Positions 9,413-18,587 of a DNA stretch of 64,000 nucleotides are shown here, in pieces. The position numbers and the translations under genes were made by a program. Under the pieces are notes generated by a model that searched no databases, was not told the origin of the DNA, and saw only the letters and a list, made by a program, of their open reading frames with translations. Source of the DNA: GCA-2731375 sp964590195 (GTDB lineage: Bacteria > Pseudomonadota > Alphaproteobacteria > GCA-2731375); contig CAZPWJ010000001.1 of the NCBI GenBank assembly GCA_964590195.1, positions 186,001 to 250,000 on the forward strand. Reading direction: 5' to 3'. How positions within the stretch are numbered: the stretch's first letter is position 1; every line of letters begins with the position of its first letter.

Positions 9413-10561
9413 CTACCCTTCAAGTTTCGCTTGCCCGCGGTCCACCGTCACGAATTGTGCCTGCCCGCTCAACGGTTCGAACAGGTTACGGTCGGTACCG
9501 CTTAACCAAGCCTGGCCGCCAAGGGCCAAGATCTCCGCGAACAAGGCTTCTCGCCGTTCGCTATCCAAATGTGCCGCGACCTCGTCCAACAACAGAACTG
9601 GCGGTGCGCCCCGGCGCTCCGCCTCCGCCTTGGCATTGGCCAGCATCACGGCGATCAGCAATGCCTTTTGCTCACCGGTCGAACAAAGTGCCGCCGGCAT
9701 ATCCTTGTCCAGATGATGCACCGCCAAGTCCGACCGGTGCGGTCCGTCCGCCGTCCCCTCATGGTGCCGGCTGGCGGCCAACAGGGCGGCAAAGCGGCTT
9801 TCCACCTCAACCGCCGGGTGCTCGTCCAGCCAGCTTTCGATGCGGCCTTCAATGGCCAGGCCGGCTTTCGGAAAAAGACCCTTCGCCGATGATAGAAACC
9901 GTTGCAGCCGCACCAGGGCTTCGCGCCGGGCCGCCGCCACGGCGACGCCATCCGCCGCCATGCGCGCCTCCAGCGCCGACAGCCAGGCGGGATCGCCACC
10001 GCCGTCGCGCAGCAGTTTGGCCCGCTCTCGCAGGCTGCGTTCATAGGCACCAACCCGGCGGCCATGATCCGGGTCCAGGCCCAGCACCAGCCGGTCGAGA
10101 AAACGTCGGCGCGACGATGGCCCCTCCAGGAACAGCCGGTCCATCTGCGGCGTCAGCCATTGCACGCCGATCACCTGGGACAGCGATGCCGGCGATACGG
10201 TCTGGCCATCAAGGCGGGCCAGGCGTTTGTCCGTGCCCCGTTCCGTCCGGCTCAGGCTGCTGCCCAATTTTACCAGGCCGTCCGGTCCCTGAACCGTGGC
10301 CGCCACGGCCCAGCTTTCCGCGCCGTCCGCCCCATCCTGAACTGCATCCTGGCGCAGGACGTCGCGCAGGCGGGCCCGGCGCAGGCCGCGTCCGGGCGAG
10401 AGAAACGAAATGGCCTCCAGCAAATTGGTCTTGCCCGCCCCATTGGCGCCGGTCAGCACCATCACCTGGGCGGCGGGATCAAGAGCCAGGCCGTCATAGT
10501 TTCGGAAATTGCTCAAGCGCAGGCGCAGCACACCGCAGCCGGCCCCCGCGTTAACCGCCAT
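9413..10561 (-). CDS. recF: DNA replication and repair protein RecF
   Basis: SMC-like ATPase that loads RecA at gapped DNA together with RecO and RecR. Seen: LRLRLSNFRNY at the N-terminus, Walker A GANGAGKTNLLEAIS, the signature region STGEQKALLIAVMLANA and Walker B PVLLLDEVAAHLD. The start is uncertain. The ATG at 10561 (382 aa) fits family N-termini; an ATG at 10588 and a TTG at 10633 that overlaps the dnaN stop (TTGA) are in-frame alternatives. It lies between dnaN and gyrB, the classical order around replication genes. Confidence 0.95.
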   Translation of the reverse strand: MAVNAGAGCGVLRLRLSNFRNYDGLALDPAAQVMVLTGANGAGKTNLLEAISFLSPGRGLRRARLRDVLRQDAVQDGADGAESWAVAATVQGPDGLVKLGSSLSRTERGTDKRLARLDGQTVSPASLSQVIGVQWLTPQMDRLFLEGPSSRRRFLDRLVLGLDPDHGRRVGAYERSLRERAKLLRDGGGDPAWLSALEARMAADGVAVAAARREALVRLQRFLSSAKGLFPKAGLAIEGRIESWLDEHPAVEVESRFAALLAASRHHEGTADGPHRSDLAVHHLDKDMPAALCSTGEQKALLIAVMLANAKAEAERRGAPPVLLLDEVAAHLDSERREALFAEILALGGQAWLSGTDRNLFEPLSGQAQFVTVDRGQAKLEG

Positions 10562-10629
10562 CGGGGAAACCGAGCCTTCGCCGCCCATTACAGGCGTGAT
10601 GTTTTGTTGCGTGGCCAGCAAAGGCCCTC

Positions 10630-11745
10630 TCAAACCCGCATGGGCATCAGGACATAAAGCGCGCCCTGATCAGCGGCATCTCTGATGATGGTTGGCGAGG
10701 CACCGTCGGAAAGATCGAAGCAGGCGTTCTCGCCATCGATCTGCCCGGTAATGTCGAGCAGATATTTGGCATTGAAACCAATCTCCAGAAGCTCGTCACC
10801 GTTGTAGTTGACCGGCACTTCATCGGTGCCGCTACCCTGTTCGGGACTATTGGCCGACAGGGTCACCGCGCCGCCGTTGACGGCCAGTTTCACCGCCCTG
10901 GATTTTTCCGAGCTGATCGTGGCGACACGGTCCACGGCGGCGGCGAAGCTTTTGCAGTCAACCTCCATCAGCTTGTCATTGCCGGCCGGGATCACCCGTT
11001 GATAGTCGGGGAAAGTGCCGTCGATCAGTTTCGATGTCAGAACGATATCGCCCATGGCAAAGCGGATCTTGCTGTCGGACAAGGCGATTTCCACCGCGCC
11101 TTCGCCGTCTTCGATCAATTTGTGCACTTCCAGGGCCGCCTTGCGCGGCATGATCACGCCGGGCATGCCGGCGGCACCCTGGGGCAGGGGAATTTCAATA
11201 TGGGCCAGACGATGGCCGTCGGTGGCAACGCCGCGCAGCACCGGGGCTTCCTCGGGCGCATGCAGATAAATGCCGTTCAGGTAATAACGGGTTTCCTCGG
11301 TCGAGATGGCGAACCGGGTCTTTTCGATCAGGCGGCTCAGGTCAGGCGCGGGCAGCACGAATTGATGCGGCAGATCGCCATCGGCCATGACCGGGAAATC
11401 TTCCCGTGGCAGGCAGGAGAGGGCGAATTTCGAACGTGCGGCGCGGACCACCAGGCGGCCGTCATCGGCGCCGTAATCCAGCTCCACCTGGGCGCCGTCG
11501 GGCAGCTTGCGGACAATATCGTGCAGGATATGCGCCGGCGCCGTGGTGCCGCCGGGGGTTTGCACTTCCGCCGGTACGGTTTCCACGATGGCCAGGTCCA
11601 GATCCGTCGCGGTCAGGCTTAACCCCGCCTCGTCCGCGACCAGTTGCACATTGGAGAGAATGGGAATGGTGTTACGCCGTTCGACAACATTTTGGACATG
11701 GCCGAGGGCACGCAAAAGGGCAGAACGTTCAATGGTTAGCTTCAT
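10630..11745 (-). CDS. dnaN: DNA polymerase III subunit beta (sliding clamp)
   Basis: Ring-shaped processivity clamp (371 aa) that tethers DNA polymerase III to DNA. The protein starts MKLTIERSALLRALGHVQNVVERRNTIP, written here only up to its recognisable first block MKLTIERSALLRALG, and ends in the conserved MPMRV tail. An in-frame upstream extension to 11799 lacks family similarity and was not used. recF and gyrB follow on the same strand. The gene upstream is a DapA-family aldolase, not dnaA, so the usual dnaA-dnaN pairing is absent here. Confidence 0.97.
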   Translation of the reverse strand: MKLTIERSALLRALGHVQNVVERRNTIPILSNVQLVADEAGLSLTATDLDLAIVETVPAEVQTPGGTTAPAHILHDIVRKLPDGAQVELDYGADDGRLVVRAARSKFALSCLPREDFPVMADGDLPHQFVLPAPDLSRLIEKTRFAISTEETRYYLNGIYLHAPEEAPVLRGVATDGHRLAHIEIPLPQGAAGMPGVIMPRKAALEVHKLIEDGEGAVEIALSDSKIRFAMGDIVLTSKLIDGTFPDYQRVIPAGNDKLMEVDCKSFAAAVDRVATISSEKSRAVKLAVNGGAVTLSANSPEQGSGTDEVPVNYNGDELLEIGFNAKYLLDITGQIDGENACFDLSDGASPTIIRDAADQGALYVLMPMRV

Positions 11746-11906
11746 GATTTTTTTCGTTTCAAAGTAATTATCGCACGGAAAAATATACAGCCCCGCCACG
11801 GCGGAAGTGCAAGAGAATCACGGCCCACCTTGTCGGGGATTAAGCATAGCAGATTGTGCGAAGAATCGCACCATGTTTACCCGCGAAATGACCCCGAAAT
11901 TAGCTC

Positions 11907-12812
11907 TTAAATCAGCTTCTTGAGCGCTCTGGCGATGGCCTTTTGCTGGCGGGCGGAGGCGGCCGGCATGGGCGCCCTGGGCAGGCCGCCAGGCACCCCT
12001 TGTTCGGACAGGGCGAACTTCACCGTGGCCGGCAGATTGTCGTCGATCATGGCATTCCACAGCACCAGCAGCTTTTCGTGCAGACGCCGCGCTTCGTCAT
12101 GTTCGCCGGCCTGAACCAGGTCCCAAAGCTTGACCTGGGCCGCCGGCGCCGCCGTCAGTATGGCCGCGATGGCGCCGTGGGCGCCAAGGGCAAAGGAGGG
12201 ATACATCAAGGCATCCACCGCGCTCATGATGCGCGAGCCTTTGGGCGCGTCCAGCAGCAAATCCGCCAACAGCTTCATATCGCCGGCACTTTGCTTGACC
12301 CCGACAACCTGGGGCACTTCCTTCAAAATCCTGATCAACAAGGCCGGGGACAGATAGCTCCACGGAATGACATTGTAGATCAGAATGGGAATTTTCGTCG
12401 CCTTGCCGACGGTGCGGAAATGTTCCAGCATATGGCTATCGTCGGGCCGGAACAGATAATGCACCGGGGTAATCTGCAGGGCCGCGGGGCCCAGGTCCGC
12501 CACTGCCTCGGCCCGTTCAATCGCCTGCTGCGTGGAATCGACAATAATCCCCGCGACCACCGGCACCCGGCCCTTGGTCTCGGCCATGGCGATGCGAACC
12601 AGGCGGGTGACCTCCTTGGTCGATAATGTATGCCCTTCACCGGTGCTTCCCCCCACCGCCAGGCCATGCACGCCGGCGCCGATCAGGAAATTCACCTGTT
12701 TGCGGAAAGCGGCCTCGTCGACCTCTCCCTTGCGGGTAAAGGGCGTGGTCATGGGGGCGATGATGCCGGTTATATCCTGAACGCCAAAGCGGGCGGGTTT
12801 CTTGGCTGCCAT
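11907..12812 (-). CDS. Dihydrodipicolinate synthase/N-acetylneuraminate lyase family protein (DapA-like)
   Basis: 301-aa class I aldolase-fold protein. Seen: ITGIIAPMTTPFTRKGEVD at the N-terminus, GVHGLAVGGSTGEGHTLS (substrate carboxylate-binding loop), the YNVIPW segment holding the conserved Tyr, and a Lys in VVGVKQSAGD in the Schiff-base position. The family includes true DapA, N-acetylneuraminate lyase and several sugar-acid aldolases. With no lysine-pathway neighbours the substrate is open. ATG at 12812 is preceded by GGAG with eight-base spacing; a GTG nine bases earlier is less likely. Confidence 0.9.
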   Translation of the reverse strand: MAAKKPARFGVQDITGIIAPMTTPFTRKGEVDEAAFRKQVNFLIGAGVHGLAVGGSTGEGHTLSTKEVTRLVRIAMAETKGRVPVVAGIIVDSTQQAIERAEAVADLGPAALQITPVHYLFRPDDSHMLEHFRTVGKATKIPILIYNVIPWSYLSPALLIRILKEVPQVVGVKQSAGDMKLLADLLLDAPKGSRIMSAVDALMYPSFALGAHGAIAAILTAAPAAQVKLWDLVQAGEHDEARRLHEKLLVLWNAMIDDNLPATVKFALSEQGVPGGLPRAPMPAASARQQKAIARALKKLI

Positions 12813-12854
12813 GTCTTGCACTCCACAATTTGGTTTTTTGCTTTTGGGTTTCCG

Positions 12855-13289
12855 TTATGGGGAAATAAGAAAATGGGTTGTCGCGGCGGCAAATAATTTG
12901 CCCCGGTCTTTCTGCCAGGCATGGGCGCGCACGCTGGCGACGCGCCGGCCCTGTTTGGTTACGATGCCGGTCGCGAAGCTGTCGGCGGCGCCTCCCGGGC
13001 GCAGATATTCGACGGTGATATTGACGATCTTCGGCAGGCGCGGCGTATCCATGGCGCCGATCAGGGAGATCATCGCCGCGCTTTCCAGCAAGGCGCCGGT
13101 GACGCCGCCATGCAGGGCGGGCAGCAAGGGATTGCCGATCAACATATCCTGGAACGGCAGCACCGTTATCAACTCGTCGCCCTGGCGGTCGACACGCAGG
13201 CCGAGCCAGCGAAAGTAGGGCACGGCCTCGATCAGTGGCTGCAAATCGCCGTTCTGTCGTGCCGCGCTTATACCATCCGCGCTACTCAT
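12855..13289 (-). CDS. PaaI-family hotdog thioesterase (first of two)
   Basis: 144-aa hotdog-fold acyl-CoA thioesterase of the PaaI/YdiI type. The helix signature is PALHGGVTGALLESAAMI, in which HGG and the following Glu form the usual active-site region. No signal peptide. The ATG at 13289 overlaps the stop of the upstream thioesterase gene (ATGA), so the two are almost certainly translated together. The two proteins are paralogous in fold but clearly diverged, with Glu here and Asp in the partner at the catalytic helix position. Confidence 0.87.
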   Translation of the reverse strand: MSSADGISAARQNGDLQPLIEAVPYFRWLGLRVDRQGDELITVLPFQDMLIGNPLLPALHGGVTGALLESAAMISLIGAMDTPRLPKIVNITVEYLRPGGAADSFATGIVTKQGRRVASVRAHAWQKDRGKLFAAATTHFLISP

Positions 13290-13774
13290 GTGCGCTTGCT
13301 CATTTTTTGGTCTGTAGGTGACATCATGAAGGAACCGGTTGCATGCGCAATGGGATCGTCGATGTCACCCTGGTAGGCGATGGCGCGGGTAAAGGCGATA
13401 TTGCGCGTGGTTTTGTAACAATGAGCGCGGGCGTAAAGATCCTGTCCCGACGCCGCCGGTTTCAAATAATCGATACGCAGATCCAGAGTCGCCACCATTG
13501 TCCCGTCGGGCAGCTTCGGAACCACGCACATGCCGCTCAGGCTATCAAGCAGCACCGTCACGATGCCGCCATGCACGACGCCGGTGTCAGGGTCGCCGAC
13601 GAATTCCGGTCGATGGGGTATCCTGGCGACGACGCCGCTGTCATCAAGCGATATTAAATCCAGCCCCACCGCGGACATGTGCGGAATAGTGCTGATCATC
13701 AGTTGGCGGACGTTCTCGAAATCGATTTCCATGCTTGCCCGACAATGCGTGCTGGCCACGAGGCTGTCAAACAT
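13286..13774 (-). CDS. PaaI-family hotdog thioesterase (second of two)
   Basis: Hotdog-fold thioesterase (162 aa from ATG 13774, or 148 aa from ATG 13732, which starts MEIDFENVRQL). The hallmark is GVVHGGIVTVLLDSLSG, with HGG and the catalytic-position Asp. Neither candidate start has a strong ribosome-binding site. The stop overlaps the start of the next thioesterase gene by four bases. Tandem PaaI-type genes can form hetero-oligomers or act on different acyl-CoAs; which applies is not visible here. The neighbouring DapA-like gene follows on the same strand. Confidence 0.86.
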   Translation of the reverse strand: MFDSLVASTHCRASMEIDFENVRQLMISTIPHMSAVGLDLISLDDSGVVARIPHRPEFVGDPDTGVVHGGIVTVLLDSLSGMCVVPKLPDGTMVATLDLRIDYLKPAASGQDLYARAHCYKTTRNIAFTRAIAYQGDIDDPIAHATGSFMMSPTDQKMSKRT

Positions 13775-13953
13775 TCACTAGTTCAGGGCACTAGCGGCGG
13801 CTGAAAAACGGTCGTATAAGATGCGCCATGTGGAACAGCACGGTTGGTATTCGGGCCGGTTGGCCAGTTTTTGGCGGGACGCCGATAATTGCGCGGCGAA
13901 CGTGCGCCGCACAGGGTGCGCCGGGGGCACAGCGGGCTGGGCGGCGCGGCATT

Positions 13954-14943
13954 ATGGGCGCGCTGATCTGCTGCTTTATTCTGCTGCTTGGCATATCCGC
14001 TGCCCGGGCCGGAGAATCCGCGTATTTCCGTATTGCCACTGGCGCCGCGGATGGCACCTATTTTCCCATTGGCTCCCTCATCGCCTCGGCCATTTCCAAT
14101 CCGCCGGGCTCGCGCGATTGCGCTGACGGCGGCTCTTGCGGCGTACCGGGACTGATCGCCGTGGGCCGGGCCAGCAGGGGGTCGGTCCAGAACGTGGGCC
14201 TGATTGCCGGCGGCATGGTGGAATCCGGGCTAAGCCAGGCCAATGTCGCCTATATGGCCTATTTCGGCCTGGGTCCCTTCAAGGGCGGGGCGCAATACGA
14301 TGGCCTGCGGGTCGTCGCCACGCTCTATCCCGAGCTGGTGCAGTTGGCGGTGCGCAAGCACAGCGGCATTTACGCGGTCGAGGATCTGCGCGACAGGCGG
14401 GTCTCGTTGGGGGTCGAAGGTTCGGGCACGGCGGTGGACGCCGATGCCATCATGGCGGCCCATGGTCTGGCGGCGGGCAGCTACAAGGCGCTGAATTATG
14501 ATCTTGGCGAGGCCGCGGACCGTTTGCGCCTGGGCAAACTGGATGCTTTCTTCATTATCGGCGGCGCACCGGTGCCGGCCATGGTGGATTTGGCGGAACA
14601 GACCAACATCACGCTGTTGCCGATCCATGGTCCGGCCGCATCGCGCCTGCGCCGGGACTATCCATTCTTCGCCCCGGCCAAGCTGCCAGCCGGCGTCTAC
14701 CGCAACGTGGCCGAGACGCAAACCCTGAGCGTCGGCGCCCAATGGCTGGTATCGGACCGCCTGGACGCAAAACTGGTGTATGAAATGGCCCGTGCCCTGT
14801 GGCATCCCTCGACCCGGCGGATCCTGGACAACGGCCACCCCAACGGCCGCCTGATCCAACTGCAAAGCGCCCTGGAGGGCCTTGGTATTCCGCTGCACGA
14901 AGGTGCCAGGCGCTACTACAAGGAAGTCGGCGCCCTACCCTGA
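13954..14943 (+). CDS. TAXI-family TRAP transporter solute-binding protein
   Basis: 329-aa periplasmic binding protein. The start MGALICCFILLLGISAARAG is a clear signal peptide, with cleavage expected after ARA. The mature part begins YFRIATGAADGTYFPIGSLIA, the TAXI hallmark, and continues with NVGLIAGGMVESGLSQANVAYMA. TAXI proteins deliver substrates such as dicarboxylates or amino acids to a fused TRAP permease (DctQM-like), none of which is in the window, so this is an orphan binding protein here. An in-frame ATG at 13828 would bury the signal peptide and is not favoured. The 3' end overlaps the convergent GST gene by nine bases. Confidence 0.88.
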   Translation: MGALICCFILLLGISAARAGESAYFRIATGAADGTYFPIGSLIASAISNPPGSRDCADGGSCGVPGLIAVGRASRGSVQNVGLIAGGMVESGLSQANVAYMAYFGLGPFKGGAQYDGLRVVATLYPELVQLAVRKHSGIYAVEDLRDRRVSLGVEGSGTAVDADAIMAAHGLAAGSYKALNYDLGEAADRLRLGKLDAFFIIGGAPVPAMVDLAEQTNITLLPIHGPAASRLRRDYPFFAPAKLPAGVYRNVAETQTLSVGAQWLVSDRLDAKLVYEMARALWHPSTRRILDNGHPNGRLIQLQSALEGLGIPLHEGARRYYKEVGALP

Positions 14944-15576
14944 GTTCGCGGCTTCGACGTTGGCATCCGCCAGCCAGGCCCCCATGGCGGGTAGCCGCAA
15001 TAGGGCGGCGGCGTAGCTTTGGCAAATATCATCCAGTGCCAAGCCATAGCGGTCAAAACGAACGGCCACGGGCGCATACATGGCGTCCGCGGCGGAAAAA
15101 GCGCCAAACAGGAAATCGCCCCCGCCTTTATGTGCCTGGCGCGCCGCGCGCCAAATACCGCTAACGCGTTCCACATCCGACAACGCCTCCGGCGACAATT
15201 CCGGCCGCCGCAGCCCCGATCTACAATTGAAGGACAATTCATCCCGCATGGCGGCGAAACCCGCGTGCATCTCCGCCGCCAGCACGCGGGCCTGGGCCCG
15301 CATCACCGCATCCGCCGGCCAGATCGGCAATTCCGGATGCCGCTCCGCCAGGAACTCCACGATCGCCAAACTATCCCAAATGGTTTCGCCGCCGCATTGC
15401 AGGATGGGCACCCGGCCGGCCGGCGACAATTTCCGAATCCTGTCCGTGCTGTCCGGTTGATCCAGCGGGATCAGCACTTCTTCAAAAGGCAGCTCGAAAT
15501 GGCGCAACAACAACCAGGCGCGCAAGGACCAGGAAGATTTGTTTTTGTCACCGATGATCAAACGATAGGGGGGCAT
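14935..15576 (-). CDS. Glutathione S-transferase family protein
   Basis: 213-aa GST. The thioredoxin-like N-domain begins YRLIIGDKNKSSWSLRAWLLL and continues with GRVPILQCGGETIWDSLAIVEFLAE, where the cis-Pro VPIL and the following Asp-Ser contact glutathione. The C-terminal half is all-helical. The ATG at 15576 fits the family start; the frame stays open upstream to 16077, but that part is antisense to the aminopeptidase gene and is spurious. Divergent from leucyl aminopeptidase (63 bp apart) and convergent with the TAXI gene. Confidence 0.92.
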   Translation of the reverse strand: MPPYRLIIGDKNKSSWSLRAWLLLRHFELPFEEVLIPLDQPDSTDRIRKLSPAGRVPILQCGGETIWDSLAIVEFLAERHPELPIWPADAVMRAQARVLAAEMHAGFAAMRDELSFNCRSGLRRPELSPEALSDVERVSGIWRAARQAHKGGGDFLFGAFSAADAMYAPVAVRFDRYGLALDDICQSYAAALLRLPAMGAWLADANVEAANSG

Positions 15577-15639
15577 CGCGCCGTTCCATGCTTTGCTGTA
15601 CAAGGATAGTAATGCAGTCTGAATGTAGTGGAGCCCGCC

Positions 15640-17037
15640 GTGATCGCCAATATCATAACCGACCTTGACCCCAACGCTGTTCCTATCTGGCCAATCGGCG
15701 GCGGCGACCTGGCCGCTTGGCAAGAAACCCAGCCGGATGCCGTGAAGGCCTGGTGCCAAAGCAACGGTTTTTCGGCGGATGCCGGCAAGTTCCTTTTGCT
15801 GCCGGGAGAAAGCGGCGGCCTGGCCGGCGTCATGCTGGGTTTGGGCGAAGCCGTGGAAGGGACCGGCGGTTATTGGGCATTTGGCACCCTGGCCACGGCC
15901 CTGCCGGCGGGAGATTACCGCATCGAGGGCGATCTGACGCCGGCCCAGGGCGATCAGGCGGCCCTGGCCTGGGCCCAGGCGGCCTATCGCTTCACCCGTT
16001 ATCAAGGCAAGGATGACGCGGCCAAGGATGTGGCCCGGCTGTGTTTGCCTGAAAACGCCGATGGCACGGCATTGCACGGCGCCATCAAGGGTTCATTCCT
16101 GGCCCGCGATCTGATCAACACGCCGGCCTCGGACATGGGACCGGAGGAGCTGGCCGCCGCCGCCCTGGCCCTGGCGGAGGAATTTGGCGGCACCGGTACC
16201 GTCATCGTGGGCGATGAACTGTTGCGCGACAATTACCCGGCGATCCATGCGGTGGGCCGCGCCTCGGTCCGGGCGCCGAGGCTGATCGACCTGCGCTGGG
16301 GACCGGCCGATGCGCCGCGTCTGACCCTGGTGGGCAAGGGCGTTTGTTTCGATACCGGCGGTCTGGATCTGAAACCCGCCGCCGGCATGCTGAAGATGAA
16401 AAAGGACATGGGAGGCGCGGCCACCGTGCTGGGCCTGGCGGCCATGATCATGACGGCGGAACTGCCGCTCTCGCTGCGGGTTCTGATCCCGGCGGTGGAA
16501 AATGCCGTAGCTGGCAATGCTTACCGCCCTGGCGATGTGCTGAACACCCGCAAGGGCCTGACCGTGGAGGTCGGCAACACCGATGCCGAGGGCCGCATCG
16601 TTCTCTGCGATGCCCTGGCCGAAGCGGCGACGGACGACCCTGAACTGATCATTGATATCGCCACCCTGACCGGTGCGGCGCGGGTCGCCCTGGGCCCGGA
16701 TCTGCCGGCGATTTTCACGGGCAGCGACGAACTGGCTTCAGCTTTGCAACAGACGGGTGAGGCGCTGGATGATCCGGTCTGGCGCATGCCGCTGTATGGG
16801 CCCTATACCGAGCGCCTGAAAAGCAAGGTCGCCGACTTCAACAATGTTTCCGAAGGCGCCTTTGGCGGCGCCATAACGGCGGCCCTGTTCATGCAGAATT
16901 TTGTCACCGATCCCAGCCGCTGGCTGCACATGGACACCTATGGCTGGAACGACAAGGACCGCCCGGGCCGTCCGGCGGGCGGCGAAGGCCTGGCCATGCG
17001 CACGCTGTTCGCGGTGATTGAGGAGCGTTTTAGCTAA
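15640..17037 (+). CDS. Leucyl aminopeptidase family protein (peptidase M17)
   Basis: 465-aa di-metal M17 aminopeptidase that removes N-terminal residues from peptides in the cytoplasm. Seen: GKGVCFDTGGLDLKPAAGM and KKDMGGAATVLG (metal and catalytic Lys region), and the diagnostic NTDAEGR at residues 313-319. A GTG at 15640 is preceded by GGAG with six-base spacing and is preferred over the GTG four codons earlier. The N-terminal domain is shorter and more divergent than in PepA, as in the PepB-like or proteobacterial 'leucyl aminopeptidase family' group. Confidence 0.93.
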   Translation: MIANIITDLDPNAVPIWPIGGGDLAAWQETQPDAVKAWCQSNGFSADAGKFLLLPGESGGLAGVMLGLGEAVEGTGGYWAFGTLATALPAGDYRIEGDLTPAQGDQAALAWAQAAYRFTRYQGKDDAAKDVARLCLPENADGTALHGAIKGSFLARDLINTPASDMGPEELAAAALALAEEFGGTGTVIVGDELLRDNYPAIHAVGRASVRAPRLIDLRWGPADAPRLTLVGKGVCFDTGGLDLKPAAGMLKMKKDMGGAATVLGLAAMIMTAELPLSLRVLIPAVENAVAGNAYRPGDVLNTRKGLTVEVGNTDAEGRIVLCDALAEAATDDPELIIDIATLTGAARVALGPDLPAIFTGSDELASALQQTGEALDDPVWRMPLYGPYTERLKSKVADFNNVSEGAFGGAITAALFMQNFVTDPSRWLHMDTYGWNDKDRPGRPAGGEGLAMRTLFAVIEERFS

Positions 17038-17046
17038 GCGCGGTTG

Positions 17047-18435
17047 TCAATCAGGCCAGACTGGCGGATGGCTGCCCAGGGGCATGGACGGTCGTGCCCA
17101 ATGGGCCGGTGTCTCGGACAGTTGCGCCGCGTGGCGCACCGCCGTCAGCATGCCGTAACCTGATTGGCTGTCTTCCAGGAATTCGTCGACGTCGTCTTCG
17201 TATACATTGCCCCCGTCGAAACCGTCCTCAACCCGTCCAAGGCTTTGCAGCCAGCGCCCCGTTCTGGCCAGGGCGACGCGGATATGCCAGCTGCCGCCCT
17301 CATCCATCCGCCGGGCCAGGGTGGCCATTGCGGCGGCGGCCATGAAATAGCCCGAGGCATGGTCCAACACCTGGCAGGGCAACGGCTTGGGGCCGTCCAC
17401 GCCGGCGGCCTCGGCCTCGGCGAAGTTGATGCCGCTGGCCGTCTGCACCAGGGAATCGAAACCCCGGCGAAGGGACCACGGCCCCATATGGCCGTAGGCG
17501 GACAAGGAAACGTAGATGATGCCAGGACGGATTTTTGCCACTTGGTCCGGCCCAAAGCCCCAGCGTTCCAGCCCGCCGGGGCGATAACCCTGGACCAGGA
17601 TATCCGCCTCGGAAATCAGCTGCCGCAGGCTTTCCCGGCCTGGTTCTTCCCGCAGATCAATATGAGTAGACAACTTGCCGCGCCCGGCATCGGTGACCAG
17701 GGCGGCGACGGATGGTAGATGCGAGGCGGTCACCCGCATGACATCGGCGCCGTGCGCCGCCAAAGTTCGCCCGCACACGGGGCCGGCGATGATCCGGGTC
17801 AGATCCAGCACCCGGACGCCGTCCAAGGGCCGCGCCCCCGCCGGCATTGGCCGTGGCGGTGCATCGCCAATCCGCTCGACCGCGATCAGCGGCTGTTGAT
17901 CCAGCGCCTGGGCCTGGGGGTGGGCCTGCCATTCCTGCGCGCTTCGCATCATGGTGGCGACCAGACCCTTTTCGGCGGCGGCGTCCTCGAAGTCCTGGCC
18001 CCGCCATTGAGCAAGGGCGGCGGCAACCGCCTCGCGATCATTGGCGCAGTCTAAAAGCTCCAAGACGCCGTCCCGGTGATGGGGAAAATTCGTATGCAGG
18101 CGGACCCAGCGGCCATCGCCGGTTTGATAAGTCCCGGCAATCTTGTCCCATAACGCAGGCGACGGCCCGCCGTCGATCTTCAGGAAATGCTCGCTATGAA
18201 ACTCAACCAGGGCGTGGCGCATATCCACGCCGATGGTCTGGCGCCCACCACCGCGTTGCCGCCAGACCTCCGCCGCCGCCAGCGCCGAGGCGGAAATCGC
18301 CACCTGGGCCGCCGTGCCGACCCTGAACGACGACGGCACGATTGGCTCCTGGCCCGTCAGCGCCAATTCATTCAGGCCTTCCAGGGGTAGGCTGATCTGG
18401 CCGCATATATCCCGCAGGATCTCATGTATTTGCAT
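17047..18435 (-). CDS. CaiB/BaiF family III CoA transferase
   Basis: 462-aa family III CoA transferase, expected to move CoA between carboxylic acids in the cytoplasm. The C-terminal half carries the usual core: GVRVLDLTRIIAGPVCGR, then DILVQGYRPGGLERWGF, then YVSLSAYGHMGPW, and VLDHASGYF, whose Asp (about residue 358) is at the position of the covalent catalytic Asp. The second-lobe sequence lies N-terminal to this core, an arrangement seen in the longer members. The stop is 9 bp from the convergent aminopeptidase stop. Substrate unknown. Confidence 0.9.
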   Translation of the reverse strand: MQIHEILRDICGQISLPLEGLNELALTGQEPIVPSSFRVGTAAQVAISASALAAAEVWRQRGGGRQTIGVDMRHALVEFHSEHFLKIDGGPSPALWDKIAGTYQTGDGRWVRLHTNFPHHRDGVLELLDCANDREAVAAALAQWRGQDFEDAAAEKGLVATMMRSAQEWQAHPQAQALDQQPLIAVERIGDAPPRPMPAGARPLDGVRVLDLTRIIAGPVCGRTLAAHGADVMRVTASHLPSVAALVTDAGRGKLSTHIDLREEPGRESLRQLISEADILVQGYRPGGLERWGFGPDQVAKIRPGIIYVSLSAYGHMGPWSLRRGFDSLVQTASGINFAEAEAAGVDGPKPLPCQVLDHASGYFMAAAAMATLARRMDEGGSWHIRVALARTGRWLQSLGRVEDGFDGGNVYEDDVDEFLEDSQSGYGMLTAVRHAAQLSETPAHWARPSMPLGSHPPVWPD

Positions 18436-18587
18436 TGTTCAACACCTTTTCGTGCTCGGGCACCATGTCGTGCCAGATCGCCAGATTTCCCGAAGACTGA
18501 TTTACGCTCATTGCTGTACACTCTTGCTTTGCAGGCTTCGATTCCCAGGATGGAAGACAGAGCCAATTTTTTTGACGGAGTTGGATT

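Noticed and set aside
11746..11906. Replication origin next to dnaN
   Set aside because: No cluster of TTATCCACA-like DnaA boxes and no clear AT-rich unwinding region were seen in the 161-bp gap.
15577..16077. N-terminal extension of the GST gene
   Set aside because: The extra part is antisense to leucyl aminopeptidase and lacks similarity; GST begins normally at 15576.
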